DNA of 64,000 nucleotides. Origin: Nageia nagi. Its lineage: Eukaryota; Pinophyta. Within the stretch, counting starts at the first letter, position 1; every line of letters begins with the position of its first letter. The translations under genes and the position numbers were made by a program. The stretch is from positions 120,962,001-121,026,000 of the forward strand of contig JBITNC010000001.1 of the NCBI GenBank assembly GCA_050084985.1. The letters run 5' to 3'. Positions 47,340 to 60,740 of this stretch are shown here, one piece after another. The notes beneath the pieces are model-generated. The model saw only the letters and a list, made by a program, of their open reading frames with translations. It was not told the origin of the DNA and searched no databases.

Positions 47340-48369
47340 ATGTAATATTGGGATAAGACATAGAGAGAAGAAGAAAGATAGAGTAAGAGAGATTTTTCCT
47401 CCAAAGAGATACAAATGGAGATGCAAACTTTTACATCATTGAAAAATAAGCAAGATCTTAGTTTGAGCTCATTACAATAACATTTGATAAAATGGTTTAC
47501 AATACAATCATTAACCATAACTAGTTTCACTGTAAATGTAGTCGATTAACACTAAGTTGACATGTGAGCCTCCATGAGCCTAGCCACCCAAAGTAAGTTC
47601 TTAAAATGAAACCTGCAAGCTATAAGCAATCATAAACAAGATAGTTAGATGCATCATATAACATTCATATTAATCACAAAATAAATGAACTAAGTAATGT
47701 CATCCATAAATTGATCAATGATGCACTATAAGTCATCACAAAGATGCCAAGCTAATACTTATAGTCATTTTTTAAATATATAAATATCAACAACAAAAAT
47801 AGAATATGCATATATAACTAACTTGCATATGGATAACCAAACAGTGCCAACAAACACATAGTGATAAGAAAAAATTAAATGTAGCATGAATTCCTCACAC
47901 AAAGGAACTAACCAAGAAGGTGTACATTAAGATCAAAACTATATAGAAAAACTAATCTCCTATGGATGAATTTATCATCACAAACATGAATTCAATATTC
48001 ACTCCCCCTTGAGGATAACTTCACTACCACAAGAAACACTCAAAGTGTTCACAACCAAGTTTCTAAATTTGGGTAGTGAATAAATCAAGAGAGTCAAAGT
48101 CAAATGAATAGAGTTGCAGTTGTTTCATCAAGAACCTCCTCCTTGATATAATGTTCTTGGATTTTTGGTACACTATAAGTCATCATTAAGATTCCAAGCC
48201 CATAGCTATATCACCAAATAGAAGAATGTATAAACAAAGTATGCAAACCAAAAAAAAGTTCAACAACTTTATTAAGAAGAAAGTAGTTACACTAGATTCA
48301 ACAAGAATTCAACATTTAATCCCTTTTTGAGGGTAATTGCACTAATATAATAGACTCCTTAAGCTTACA
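47340..48369 (-). other. 3' non-coding region of copia-1
   Basis: No coding signal. It contains CTCATGGAGGCTCACATGTC (about 47555-47580), shared with element A at 2170-2200, and TCCTCAAGGGGGAGTGAA at about 48000-48017. Confidence 0.6.
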
Positions 48370-50760
48370 TAACTAAGCTTCATTAAGGGGCTTGGTGATC
48401 AAATTAGTAGAGTTTAGGACTGAATGACAATCTATAAGTGTAGAAGACCATCTAGAACCTTCTCTCTGAATGAAGTGGGCTTGGATTTTTACATGCTTTA
48501 TTCTCTAATGAAAAATAGGATTCTTTACCAAAGTAATAGCTAACTAATTATTAAAGAAATTTGGTATGGATGAACTTGCTCATACCTATTTATTTCAAAA
48601 GATGCCTCAACTAAATGGCTTCTTGGGTTGCAACTGATATTCCATGATATTCAGCCTCAGTGGTGGAGAGAGTAGTAGTAGGTTGCTTATTAGAAGCCCA
48701 AGAGATAGCACCTGAACTAATGCTAAACACATATGTAGAGGTTGACTTTATGTCATCTCTATCTTCCCAAAAGTAGAATTTGAGATTTCTAAGAGAACAA
48801 ATAAGGGCAACTTGTCATACTTTAGAATAACATCCTTAGTGCCCATAACATACCTCAAAATTTTCTTAACAGCATTAAAGTGTTCAACATATATCTTTTG
48901 CATAAATTGAACCATAAAATTCATGGAAAGGGAATATTTTACCAGGAGATAGTCAAATAAAGAAGACTACCAATTAGTTGCTTGTAAACTATAGCATCTT
49001 CTAACTAAGAGTTAGAGCTTAGAGACAAAGTGATTCTAGGAGAGACTAGGATTAAAGTATGCTTGCACTCCTCTATTCCAAAATTTTGCAAAATATATCT
49101 AAGATATACTTGGATTGAATAAGGTAAATACAATCCATGTATTGATATACTTGCATACCAAGGTAGTAATGCAATAAACCAAGATCATTAATTTCAAAAG
49201 TTGCCTTAAGTTTGGATATGTAGTCTTGTATGAGGACAATATTATTTCCTATAATCAACAGATCATCCACATAGAGAAGAATCAAGATCAAGTCTTGTCC
49301 CTTGTTGAGAACATAAATATCTATGTCAAAGAAGCATTTAGAAAACCTAATTTCCTCAAAGTATCCTAAAATCATTTTGTACTAGGCCCTAGGTGTTTGC
49401 TTAATTCCATACAAAGACTTCTTTAACTTGCAAATAAAATATTCTTTCCTTCCACAACAAACCCTTTTAGTTGGTTCATGTAGATTTTCACATCTAAGTC
49501 ACCATTGAGAAAAGCACTCTTGACATCAAGTTGTAAAACTTTCCATCCTTGAGTTGCTAAAAGAGCAAGGATTACCCTGACACTAAGCATCTTTACCATT
49601 GGAGCAAAGGTTTCCTCATAATCAACTCCATATTTTTTATTGAAACCCTTAGCTACTAACCTTGCTTTGTATTTCTAAATATCTCCAAATGAATTATATT
49701 TGACCTTGTAAATCCATTTATTACCAGATCACATTTTATTCATTTGGATATGAAACTAAAGCCCAAGTTTGATTCTTCATAAGAGCCTCATACTCCACAT
49801 TCATTGCATTCATCTAGCACTCATGCTTTAAAGCTTCCTTGAAGGGTGAGGGCTCATTCTTATTATCAATTTTGGTAAATAAGGATTTATTAATGGTCAT
49901 ACTTTAAGTTATCCTTTATATTGGAGAGTTTTGTTCTTTAATTGACATATCCACACTAACATCCATCAAGTTATATGCAACAAAAGAATCATCACCCTCA
50001 TCTAGGTTTGCATAAAAAGTAGACTCTATAGGAAGTTCATTGAACTTTACATCCCTAAACACAAAGACTATCTTGGAGGAAGGTTGGTATAGCATGTAGC
50101 CTCTATGCTGATTGTCATAGCCCACAAAGATACACTTTTCGAATCTCTTATCTAGCTTCTTCCTTTTCTCAAGAACAAAAAAAAGCATAAGCATTAAAAG
50201 TAAATATTTTAAAGTGAGAGATGTTAGGTTTATTTTCTATCCATGCCTCATATGAAGTTTTACCTTAAATTGCTTTTGTAGGACACCTATTTAAGATGTA
50301 GAATGCAATATTTATAGCTTCATCCCATAAGAAGCTTGGAAGAATCCCAACATACATATTACCATTTTTTGAATAGTTCTATTCTTCCTTTTGGCTACAC
50401 CATTCTAATGAGGAGTGTAAGGGATAGTAAACTATTTCTTGATTCCATACTTGAGACAAAAATCATTGAATTCATCACTATTATACTCACCCCCATTATT
50501 ACATCTCAACATCTTGATTTTATATCCAAACTGATTTTCTATCAAGGCTTTGAAATCTTTGAACCTATCAAAGATTTGATCCTTGTGTTTTATAAGATAA
50601 CTAAGTGTCATCCTATTGAAATCATGATGAAGGTCAAGACTTAAGACACTCTCCTAAGTGACTTAGTCAGAAATAGACCCATCAAATATGAATGCACAAG
50701 CTGAAAAGGTTTAGTTGCAGTTGTTACCTTATCCTTCTCAAATATATAGAATATCATAAG
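48370..50760 (-). pseudogene. Copia-1 pol relic (integrase, RT, RNase H)
   Basis: From the 5' side on the minus strand: TKPFQLVHS and DFNRMTLSYLIKHKDQIFDR (about 50580-50740), MLRCNNGGEYNSDEFNDFC (about 50470-50525, integrase Asp region), NGVAKRKNRTIQKMV (about 50365-50410) and AFYILNRCPTKAI (about 50275-50315). The integrase C-terminal block follows, KKLDKRFEKCIFVGYD with HRGYMLYQPSSK (50065-50160). RT has LILLYVDDLLIIGNN (about 49235-49290) and LHYYLGMQVY (about 49140-49185). RNase H has SGAISWASNKQPT and TLSTTEAEYHGI (about 48640-48710). Stops and frame changes are scattered. The order integrase before RT is diagnostic of Ty1/copia. Protease and gag are not recognised upstream (50761-51265). 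Confidence 0.85.
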
Positions 50761-51189
50761 AAATTATTTATCTAAAATATGGTTAAGCATATTTTTAGAA
50801 AGATCAAATAAATTGCCTTTACCAGCTTCCAAACTCATTGTCATTATGTTATCTCTAACAACTAATGCATCATTCATGAGGGAAGTTTCAAATATATAAA
50901 TCAATCACTAAGAAATTTTGATCACAAGATTAGAAATATACAAAAGCCTTCAAACAAATGCCTTATTTAATATACCACAAGATAAGATTTACTTTACCAT
51001 GACATCTTAAGTCTAGAAAGCCATAAGTCAACTTCTCTATAAAGACATACAAATTGTAAAGAATGCCAACTTGACCATGCTACTAGTCAAGATGCAAATG
51101 ATGGATGAAGGTAGAATTAATCCATCAATAAGGATTCAACTTCCATAATGCATAAATACACTTATTAGTAATGAAGTAAATTGGCATTT

Positions 51190-51265
51190 ATCTATAATAG
51201 ATAAACTTCCTACTAATGGAAGTAAAATGGCATAAGGTAAACCTTTTCAATTATGGAGAAGGGTG
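51190..51265 (-). repeat. Stub of the 60-bp array at the copia-2 insertion point
   Basis: AAACCTTTTCAATTATGGAG then AAGGGTG is cut by copia-2 and continues as GAGTGAACCTTTTAACTACT at 60522. The last five bases, GGGTG (51261-51265), form the left target duplication; GAGTG (60522-60526) the right, with one mismatch. Confidence 0.75.
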
Positions 51266-53295
51266 TGTTGAACTTCATGCAACACTGAGAGGGGGGTGAA
51301 TTAGTGTGTCTAAAAATTAAATACAAATTTTTTACTTTTGAAATTAAAGTGATGCAAAACTTAAATCAAATGAGTAAGCACATAAAAAAAAACACACAAC
51401 ACAAGATGTAAAAAGGTTCACCAGTTTAGCTACATCCTCAAAAATGACTACTTGGTCTCCAATCCAAATCTAGCCATAAAAATGCTACAATATTTTGCAA
51501 CACCCACTACAAGGAATAGCATCAACTACCCTATCATTCTATAGCACCAATTGCAAGGAGCATCGACTCCTCTCCCTAAGCACCCACTTGATGAACTCAA
51601 ATAAAGAAGATAAAGGATTGATTATAGGTCATATAAGATCTTGGATGATCTAGCTCAAAATACTACCGTTGCTCACTCTTCTATTTGCTCACTTTGTCTC
51701 ATCAATACTCCACATAAATTTTCAATTATTTCCACACACACTTCTCACACTTTTCTAGAAAAATATGAAATATATTTGTAACACCCAGAATATTAACCGC
51801 TACCTTGTCACAAAGAAAAACTAAAGCCTATTACTAATAAGATGCTCTTAACTCATTGCATATGTTGCTCCATGAAGATGAGACCCAATGCTATGCACAC
51901 AAGTAAACCAACTGCCAAATTGTGCATATTAAAACAAACTTTCAAACATTGACATGACTTTTAATATCAAGAGACTAGATCAATTACTTCTTCAATCTGA
52001 AACATCTTCTTTCCAAAAGCTCTACCACTAAATTTGTAGCTTCAACTATTCAATTCATATTAACCCACTCTACACACCTATCAGCTAAAAATGCCCTAAA
52101 ATAGACTAAGAAATTATTGTTAAAATACTAAAGGGAATATGCTTCACACACTGCTCAAAATAATACTACACTACCAACACATAAACTTAGGAAAATCAAA
52201 ATATTGTAAAACTTGTTCATGAAAATACATCGATTGGATCCAAAACGTGTGTTCCAAGTCCGTATGGCATGAAATGGTATTACAATTTTTGCATAAGTGT
52301 CAAATGACCTCTACAAACTTGTATTTATTTTTTGATATTCTCAACTAAACAAAATTCAAAAGGGAAACCATATCATGAAAACTCTCCAATCTCAAAATGA
52401 GAGTGCTCTTTTTTTTAACAAGAAATAAAACACATACTCAAAAACTTCTTTGCACAATAGTCAAACTTAGTCCAAAAGTATTCAGCCACATGTCACTTGG
52501 AGAGAGAAATAATTACACACAAAAAGGATGCCTCAAAGAATTTTCCAAGTGTTATAACTAGACTAGATGCATGTCGTAAAACATTTCATAAGTTTCCTCA
52601 AAAATCATAGCAAGCATTTCGTCAAACACTTACCAAGCATCCTCGTTCATTGACTTCTAGACCTCAGATTGAGATGAACCAAAAAATCAAAGTTGTGATA
52701 TTTTTTGTTCTAATTACAAATCTATAATCAAAATCAAATATCTCAAATCAAACTCATGGAATTACTCTTTTTCTTTATTGTCCAAAAAAGTACACCAAAT
52801 TGCAAAAAGTTACTAAGTGGCATTTTGTAATTTGTACCTTTTCTTCCTTGATCCAAAATTTAGACCACATCTTCTTAGTATATAGTTCTATATCTTTTCT
52901 AAATTTCATCCTTTGACTCATCACTATTTTCTCACAATTTGACTTGCACCAATCTAATTTCACCCAAATTTCTAACTGCTCCAAAATCCACAAGAATGCC
53001 CAAAAATGAACCAACATAAAATTTGACCATTCCAATGCTGTAGACAAGTTTGTTATCAACCCAATAACTAATCCAAACTATTTATAGATATCTTTCACCT
53101 TCCATTTATTTTTTGGCCCCCTTCATAGCTTTTGGTATCTCATGACAACTTTTGGTCCCTTTGTTATTTTTGCATTCGACAACTTTACAAATCTTATCAA
53201 CGTCATTCCTTTGACGCGTGCAACCATGGAAACCATATGCATACTGATATCATCATGTTGACAACAATGAAAATACCATTACATTGTACTCAACA
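51266..53295 (-). repeat. 3' LTR of copia-2
   Basis: 2030 bp. Plus-strand left edge TGTTGAACTTCATG, right edge GTACTCAACA: perfect short inverted ends. Aligns along its whole length with 58571-60521; it contains a CACTCTTCTATTTGCTCAC segment (about 51676-51694) missing from the 5' LTR. Open frames 52775-53059 and 53132-53329 are within the LTR and not genes. Confidence 0.92.
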
Positions 53296-53296
53296 A

Positions 53297-53308
53297 TCTC
53301 CCCTTTGG
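53297..53308 (-). promoter_or_regulatory. Polypurine tract of copia-2
   Basis: Minus strand CCAAAGGGGAGA, two bases before the LTR start TGTTGAGTAC. A second purine run, AAAGGGGGAGAAG, lies at about 53344-53356. Confidence 0.85.
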
Positions 53309-53489
53309 AATTGTTGGCAACACACGTAAAAACCTATTATTCTTCTCCCCCTTTGATAATAAATACAATAGGATGCCTTGGACTCCTCATGATTCCATAC
53401 ACATAATACTCAGATGTAAATCAGTATATAAGAGAACATAATTATACAAAATTAAAAATATAAGAAAGTACAAAGTTATTCCCTTAAGA

Positions 53490-56400
53490 TTATGCATCCA
53501 AAAGCTAGTCAGTGCTTGGGCAATGTCACCACTACCACTTTCTTTCCCAAGTACTCAAAAACTTTCTTGGGTAATGGTTTAGTGAAGATATTTGCAACTT
53601 ACTCTAATGTGGGAACAAATTCCAACTTTACCTCTCCTTTTGCAACCTTTTTTTTCAAGAAATGGTTCCAAATGGCAATGTGTTTCATTCTTGAATGCAT
53701 GATTGGATTCTTGGAAATATTGATTGTACTTGTGTTATCACACATAACTGAAATGGGCTTAGTGATCTGAATACCTAGATCTTTCATCATTTATTTCATC
53801 CATATAACTTGTATACAATACCATATTGTTGCTATGTACTTTACTTTCATTGTGGATAATGATATCGATTCTTATTTCTTGCTATACTAACTAATAAGAT
53901 TATTTCCCAAGTAGAATGCACTACCACTAGTGCTCTTCTTGTCATCTACACACCTTTCCCAATATGCATCTAAGAAAACAATGTGTGAAATCCTTCCCCT
54001 TATGATACCATAGGCCATAGTCCATTGTACCTTTGAGGTACTGAAAGATCCTCTTTACTGTGATCCCATATGTCTCCTTTGTATTGGCCTGAAACCATGC
54101 AACCATGCACATTGCTTGAAGTATTTCAAGTTTGGTAGCTATTAGATATAATAGGCTATTAATCATTGACTTGTATATAGTCTAATCCATTGATGGGGAT
54201 TTATCATCCTTTCTAAGCTTACAACCTATCATCATCAGAGTGCTCATAGGCTTGCAATCCTCCATAGTGAATATTTTTAGAATCTTCTTTACATACTTCA
54301 TTTACAAAATAAAAATACCATTCTTCAACTATTTAACTTGCAAATCAAGAAAATATGAAAGCTCACCTATGATTTACATCTCAAACTCTATTTGCATCTA
54401 GTTAGCAAAATCTTTGCATATTTCATCCTTGCTAGCTCCAAAAATAATATCATCAATATAAACCATAATGATAACTTGATGATTATTTTTATATTTAATG
54501 TAGAGATTACTATCCACCATACCTTTTTTGAAACCTCGCTAATGAAGATACACATCAAGCCAAGAGTATCATGCTCAGGGTTCCTATTTTAGACCATAAA
54601 GTGCCTTTTTCAGTTTGCACATAAAGTCTGGGTTCTCACTTATCTAAAATCCATCCAACTGCTTAATGTATACTTCCTCCTCAAACTTTCCATTCAAAAT
54701 GTTGATTTTACATCATCTCTAAAAAACATGCAATAGCCTTAATCTAGCCATAAGAGCAAAGATTTCTTCAAATACCTTAACTGAGCATACCTTACAAACT
54801 ACCTTGCTTTGTTTCTTATCACTTCCTATCTTCATTAAGCTTATTATGAAAAATCCACTTGGTGCAAATCACATTTTTATTCTTAGGCCTTGGTACCAAC
54901 TCCCAAGTCTGATTCTTTTCAATCTGGTCTAACTCCTCATCCATTTCCTTGAGCCAACTCTCATCCTAACTTGCCTCTGTAACATTCTTTGGTTCTATAC
55001 TTGAAAGAAGGGAATATGTTCTTATTGTTCTTCTCCTTGTCTAAACTCTAGTATATGGATCTCCAATTATTTTTTCACTTTAATGATCCTTCTACCATTT
55101 ACTTATTTTATATTTCCTATTTCCCTCCATTTTTGAATCATTATGTGAGTCACTAGAGCTACTCTTTGGTTGGTTTTTTGGTTGTTCCTCTACCTCATCT
55201 TCCTTAATGTATTCTTGACAAACTATAAATTTTTATCATTGCCTTTTAGAGGTATTCGCATCTCATCAATCTTAATATCTATACTCTTAACAATTTTTTT
55301 GAGTCTTTTTTTGTAACACTTGTAAGCCTTGTTTTTTATTGAGTAACTAAGGAATATACCTTCATCTTCTCTATCATCGAACTTGCCAAGATTTTGTTCC
55401 ATCCTCTTAATGTATCCCTTACTCCCAAAGACTTTGAAGTATCTTGTTGATGCCTTTTTCTGAACCATAACATAGGATGTCTTTTTCTCATGGGGCCTCA
55501 ACATACACCTATTCTTAATATAAACCATTGTGTGGACTGCTTCTTTCCAAAACCTATCAACTATGTTGCTTTCTATTAACATTATTCATGCCATTTCTTG
55601 AACTAACCTCTTCTTTCTTTCTACCACACCATTTTGTTGAGGTGTCCTTGCTACAAAAAGTTGTCTCCAAATACCATACTTGTGATAAAACTCATTGAAA
55701 TCATCTAAAATAAGCTCACCTCCTCTTTCTAATCTTAAACATTTGATCCTCCTTGCAACCTAATTTTATGCTTGATTCTTAAAGGTCTCAAATTTTTCAA
55801 GTGATTCTGACTTGTTTTTCAAAAACAATATCCATGTCATCCTAGAATAATCATTTATGCATAACATAAAGTACTTATACCCATTTATACTTTGCATCCT
55901 CATAGGACCACATAAATCAGTATGAACAAGCTCTAAGGGTTTGTAAGAATAATACTCCTTTTCTTGAAAGTGGATCTAGTGAGCTTACCCTTTTAAAATG
56001 AAAAATAAATACTATTTGGTGTTTTTCCGATACTTGGAATAACTCAAATTTTCCCCTTCAAACTAATTTTGACTAAGTTATCAAAGCTAATGTGTCCAAG
56101 CCTCTTATGCCAAAGCTAATATCCATTCTCCTTTTTGAGCAAGCATGATCCCTCTAAAGTCTCTATTAATGTATACAGATTTTCTAAAGTCCTTATGCAA
56201 ACTACTACCAATTTACCATTATTTGCTCATCTGATTTCACACCTTTGCTTTTTTAAAATCACATCATGATCTCTATCACAAATCTAACATACACTCAATA
56301 AGTTATGTTTTAGACTAATCACAAATAAAACCTCTTCTAATTTGATTTTACCATCACTTATCTTCACTATGCATTTATCAACTATCTTTGCTCCATCATT

Positions 56401-56540
56401 GTTCCCAAATTTGATTGAACTCCTCCATATTGTTGCAACTTTACAAATTTTCATTTATCACCTATCATATGACTTGAGCATTCACTATCTAGTATCCATA
56501 GAGCTGGTTATTCCTATGCTTTAAGAGTTGTTTGTACTAT
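53490..56540 (-). pseudogene. Copia-2 pol relic (protease, integrase, RT, RNase H)
   Basis: Minus-strand order: protease LWILDSECSSHMIGDK (about 56460-56510; D-S-E-C where D-S-G-C is usual). Then LWHKRLGHISFDNLV (about 56065-56110). The integrase core ends RTPQQNGVVERKK and MLIESNIVDRFWKEAVHTMV (about 55500-55640), then YFKVFGSKGYI and EGIFLSYSIKNKAYKCY (55310-55445). RT has ELVPRPKNKNVICTKWIF (about 54850-54905) and VYIDDIIFGASKDE (about 54425-54465); MINSLLYLIATKLEILQAM follows at 54110-54166. RNase H has KPISVMCDNTSTINISKNPI (53700-53765) and KVAKGEVKLEFVPTLE (53599-53650). The end is near 53490. These enzymes would cut the polyprotein, copy the RNA and insert the DNA. Frameshifts and stops break the frame. 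Confidence 0.9.
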
Positions 56541-56839
56541 CAAGGATTGTTTTTCAACTTTTGACTTTTTTTCTCTTTCCATTCCTTTTTAATACCTATT
56601 TTAGTTTCCTGTATTGTCTATTTCTATTTGATTTGTTGTACCTATCTCTTTGGAATCTTTCTATTTTGTCTCATGCCCTATGACTAAAAAGATCTTTGTT
56701 GAAATTTATTGTAATAGAATGTACTCTTGCAGTTTCTTGCAATATGACCATAGTTGTGATAATTATAACATTATATAGCATAATCCATCAATCGTGCAAA
56801 TGTGTTTCTACTTCAGAAGTTTCTTGGACTTATATTATA

Positions 56840-58508
56840 TTAACACTCAGAGATTCTATGTCCATACCCATTGCACTTAAAATAATAACCAAAAAAGGAT
56901 TGAGTGAACTTGGGTTGTGGGATTTGCCACATTGAAGTAGGTACCAAAAATCTTCTTCTCCTTTGATATGCTACATGTGTGAATCCATCATTGTCCATAT
57001 TCTTGTCATTTCTAGTGATATTATTTTGCCTTGCAAAATATGGTTTTGCTTGATTGACCAATTTTTTTTCTTCCTTAATTTCTAATTTTTTATCCGCATC
57101 TTTGGAGGTTTTTCTTCTTTCAAAACCTAGACCAAATTTAATATTTGGTAATATTTGGCTCTTCAACATTTCATCTAACTTTAAAGATCCTCCCTTGAGT
57201 TTATGATACCCACTAATCTTATGACTCATCTCTTCTAGTTGAAGACTCAACCCTATAATCTTTGCTTTCAATTTGTTGCAGTACTCAACTTTGTTAGTGA
57301 GTTTTTCTTCAAGATCCTCAATTATTTTTCACATTTCTTTTACATGCACTTTTAAGCTTATGATTCATTTGCATCATCAAGTTTTGGAGAATTTTTCCTA
57401 TGCCTTTTCCTTTCTATCTCTAATTATTCTAGAGCTGTAATTAGTTCTCCTTCTAGATTGACTTCTGCTTCAATTTCTTCTTCTAATTTTTATTTCATTT
57501 CTAGTTTTTCCTCTTTGAATGCCATGAAGAGAGCTTCATCAAACTGTTCTTCTTAGTATTCATTTGAGTTGGCTTCTATGAACTAAAGTTCTTGGAAATA
57601 AATCTTTTCTTATTGAAATTACCTTTTTTAAAATTTGATTCTATCTTCTAGCCACTTCTCTCTTTGTGTGAACTTTCATCATCTTGGTTCTTTTCTTTGT
57701 GCAAACATTTCGTTGCAAAATACCCTATGCCTCCATAATTGAAACATTAGAAAGGCAATTTCCATTTGTATTTTTCTTTTTTCATTATTAGCTTTCTAAC
57801 AAAGTGCGTTTCAATTTCATCTAAATATTCTTCATCTTGTGACCCCTATTTTTCTTTTATATTTTTATTTTCTTTGAAATTAGCTTCCCTATCTATGGAT
57901 TTGGACTTGCCTATTTTCATTTCATAGGCTATTAGTGAACCATGCATTTCATCCATATTAATAGCAGTCAAATCTTTTGTTTCTTCTACAGCAAAAATTT
58001 TGAAAAAATCTTTGGAGAAGTGAACGTAATACCTTTTTCATAATGACTAAGTCTTCAATCTTTTCTTTGAGGCATCTAATCACATTAACCACTTTATTTA
58101 TCCTTACCATGTATGCTTCTATGTTTTCATCTTCATTCATCTTTAAAATCTCAAACTATGCTTGATGAGTTTGAAGCTTAGCCTCCTTTATCTTCACATC
58201 TCGCTAATGAATACTTTTTAGTTTATTCCATATTTCCTTTGTCTACTCATAGTTCATCACTTTTACTAGCTCACTATCCACCAATTTGCACATGATGGCA
58301 TTCTTGGCCTTCAAGTTATTTTCATATGCCTTCTTATATGTTGCATCTATAATAGGTGTGGAAGGTGTGGTATAGCCATTTTTGTGGCCTCCCAAATCTC
58401 ATATCCCAATGCACTAAGATAATTCCACATCCTAACTCTCCAAAAATCATAGTTAGTGTCATCAAATAATGGAGCTTTATTTGAAGAGAACCCTTCATTT
58501 GAAGCCAT
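56840..58508 (-). pseudogene. Copia-2 gag relic
   Basis: The start ATG at 58506-58508 lies about 50 bases after the primer-binding site. It opens MASNEGFSSNKAPLFD and continues NYDFWRVRMWNYLSALGYEI (58390-58508), the usual start of copia gag. A one-base frame change near 58375 leads to the IIDATYKKAYENNLKAKNAI region. At 57958-58140 is MNEDENIEAYMVRINKVVN, typical of the gag UBN2 domain. The zinc knuckle at 56840-56880 reads YFKCNGYGHRISEC, with the first Cys of CX2CX4HX4C replaced by Tyr. Lysine-rich segments (57060-57130) precede it. Gag would form the particle and bind element RNA. Confidence 0.9.
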
Positions 58509-58556
58509 TGTGTCATGTATAAGATCTCCCTAGCTGATTAAGAAAAATAGGAACCT

Positions 58557-58568
58557 ACTCTAATACCA
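58557..58568 (-). promoter_or_regulatory. Primer-binding site of copia-2 (initiator Met tRNA type)
   Basis: Minus strand TGGTATTAGAGT, two bases after the 5' LTR end. One transition from TGGTATCAGAG. Confidence 0.9.
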
Positions 58569-58570
58569 AT

Positions 58571-60521
58571 TATTGAACTTCATGTGAAACTAAGAGGGGG
58601 ATGAATCAGTGTGTCTAAAAATTAAATACAAATTTTTCACTTTGAAATCAAGGTGATGCAAAACTTAAATCAAATGAGCAAGCACATCAAAAACAACACA
58701 CAACATAAGATGTAATGAGGTTCACTAGTTTGGCTACATCCCCAAAAATGACTACTTGGACTCCAATCAAAATCCAACCATAAAAATGTTACAATATTTT
58801 ACAACACCCACTGCAAGGAATGGCATCAACTACCCTATCATTCTATAGCACCAACTGTAAGGAACATAGTTTTCTCTCACCAAGCATCCACTTGATGAAC
58901 TCAAATAAAGAAGATAAAGGATTGATTATAGTTCACACAAGATCTTGAATGATCTAGCTCTAAACACTACCTTTGCTTACCCTTCTCACATCTCAATTAT
59001 TTCTACACACACACTTCTCACATCTATCCAAAAAAATAAGAAATGGATCTATAACACTTGAAATATTAACTTTGCCTTATCACAAAGAAAAATTGAAACC
59101 CATTACTGATAATATGCTCTTGACTCATTACATATGTTACTCCATGAAGATAAGACCCAATACCATGCACACAAGTAAACCAACTACCAAACTATGCATA
59201 TTAAAAAAAAAAACTTTCAAGCATTGACATAATTCCGAATATCAAGAGACTAGATTAGTTACTTCTTCAATCTAAAACATCTTCTTTCCAAAAGCTCTAC
59301 CACCAAATCTTTAGCTTCAACTATTCAAATCATACTAACCCACTATGCACACCTATCAGCTAAAAATGCCCCAAAATAGATCAAGAAATTGTTGCTAAAA
59401 TACTAGAGGGATTATACTTCACACACTACTCAAAATAATACTACACTACTAACACACAAATCTTGAAAAATTAAAATATTGCAGAATTGATTCATGAAAA
59501 TACATCAATTGGATCTAGAACACATGTTCCAAGTCCATATGGCATGAAATGGTATTATGATTTTTGCATAAGTGTCGAATGACCTCTACTAACTCGTATT
59601 TATTTTTTATATTCTCAACTAAAAAAAAGTTTTCAAAAGAGACACCATATCATGAAAACTCTCCAATCTAAAAATGGAAGTGCTCTTTTTTTAACAAGAA
59701 ATAAAACACACTCAAAAAATTCTTCATACAACAGTCAAACTTAGTCCAAAATTATCTAGCCATATGTCACTTGGAGAGAGAAAATAATTACACACAACAA
59801 GGATGCCTTAAATAATTTTCCAAGTGTCATAACAAGACTAGATGCATTTCATAAAATATTTCATAAGTTTTCTCAAAAACCAAAGCAAAAATTTTGTCAA
59901 ACACTTACTAGACATCCTCATTCATTGACTTCTAAACCTCAAATTGAAATGAACTAAAAACCAAAGTTGTGAGACTTTTTGTGTTGATTACAAATTTACA
60001 ATCATAAATCAAAGATCTCAACTGAAACTCATGGATTTGCTCTTTTTCTTTGTAACTTATACCATTTTTTCCTTGGTTGTCACCTTGATCTGAATTTTGG
60101 ATCACATCTTGTTATATAGTAATATATCTATTCTAAATTTTAACCTCAAACTGTTTGCTCATAATTTGACTTGGACAATGCCAATTTCACTCAGATTTTT
60201 TATTACTCCAAAATCCATAGGAATGGCCAAAAATGAACCAACATGAAATTTGATCATTCCAATGTTGCACACAAGTTTGTTATCAACCTAACAACTAATC
60301 CAAATCATTTCTAGTTGTCTTTCACCTTTTATTTATGTTTTGGCCTGCTTGACAGCTTTTGGTACCTCATGACAACTTTTGATTCTTTTTTTGCTTTTAC
60401 GTCCAACAACTTTGCAAATCTTATAGATATCATTCCTTTGACATGTGTGACCATGGGAACCATATGCATACTGATATTTTTGTATTGACAACAATGACAA
60501 CACTATTGCATGTACTCAATA
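58571..60521 (-). repeat. 5' LTR of copia-2
   Basis: 1951 bp partner of 51266-53295. Inner plus-strand edge TATTGAACTTCATG (originally TGTTGAAC), outer edge GTACTCAATA. Shared landmarks include ATTCTATAGCACCAACTG, CACTTGATGAACTCAAATAA and CCAAGTCCATATGGCATGAA. Frame 58973-59227 is inside it and not a gene. Confidence 0.92.
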
Positions 60522-60740
60522 GAGTGAACCTTTTAACTACTCCATCAATTTTTGCAACTATGGAGAAGGGCAAACCTTTTAAATACTTCATTAAAATTTG
60601 CAGCCATGAAGAAGGATGAACCTTTTAACTACTCCATCAAAAATTTGCAACTATGGATAAGGATGAACCTTTTAACTACTCCATCAAAAATTTGCAACTG
60701 TAGAGAAGGGTGAACCTTTTAACTACTCTAAAAAATTTCA
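60522..60740 (-). repeat. Tandem array of 45-60-bp units in the copia-1 leader
   Basis: Four units with AACCTTTTAACTACTCCATC then AAAATTTGCAACTATGGAGA then AGGGTG. This is the same family, in reverse complement, as the array at 335-640 in element A. Confidence 0.82.

Larger units (their letters stand above)
51266..60521 (-). mobile_element. Copia-2: nearly complete 9.3-kb Ty1/copia element with 2-kb LTRs
   Basis: LTRs at 51266-53295 (3') and 58571-60521 (5') start TGTTGAGTAC and end CATGAAGTTCAACA on the minus strand; one terminal base of the 5' LTR has changed at each end. A primer-binding site (58557-58568) and a polypurine tract (53297-53308) adjoin them. The 5.3-kb interior has, in order, gag with zinc knuckle, protease, integrase, RT and RNase H. 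The LTRs are unusually long for copia, as in Angela-type members of the Tork lineage, but I cannot assign lineage by eye. The two LTRs differ at many scattered, mostly transition positions, and stops are frequent, so the insertion is not recent. It splits copia-1. Confidence 0.92.

Noticed and set aside
50336-50644. 102-residue open frame on the plus strand
   Set aside because: Antisense to the copia-1 integrase core.
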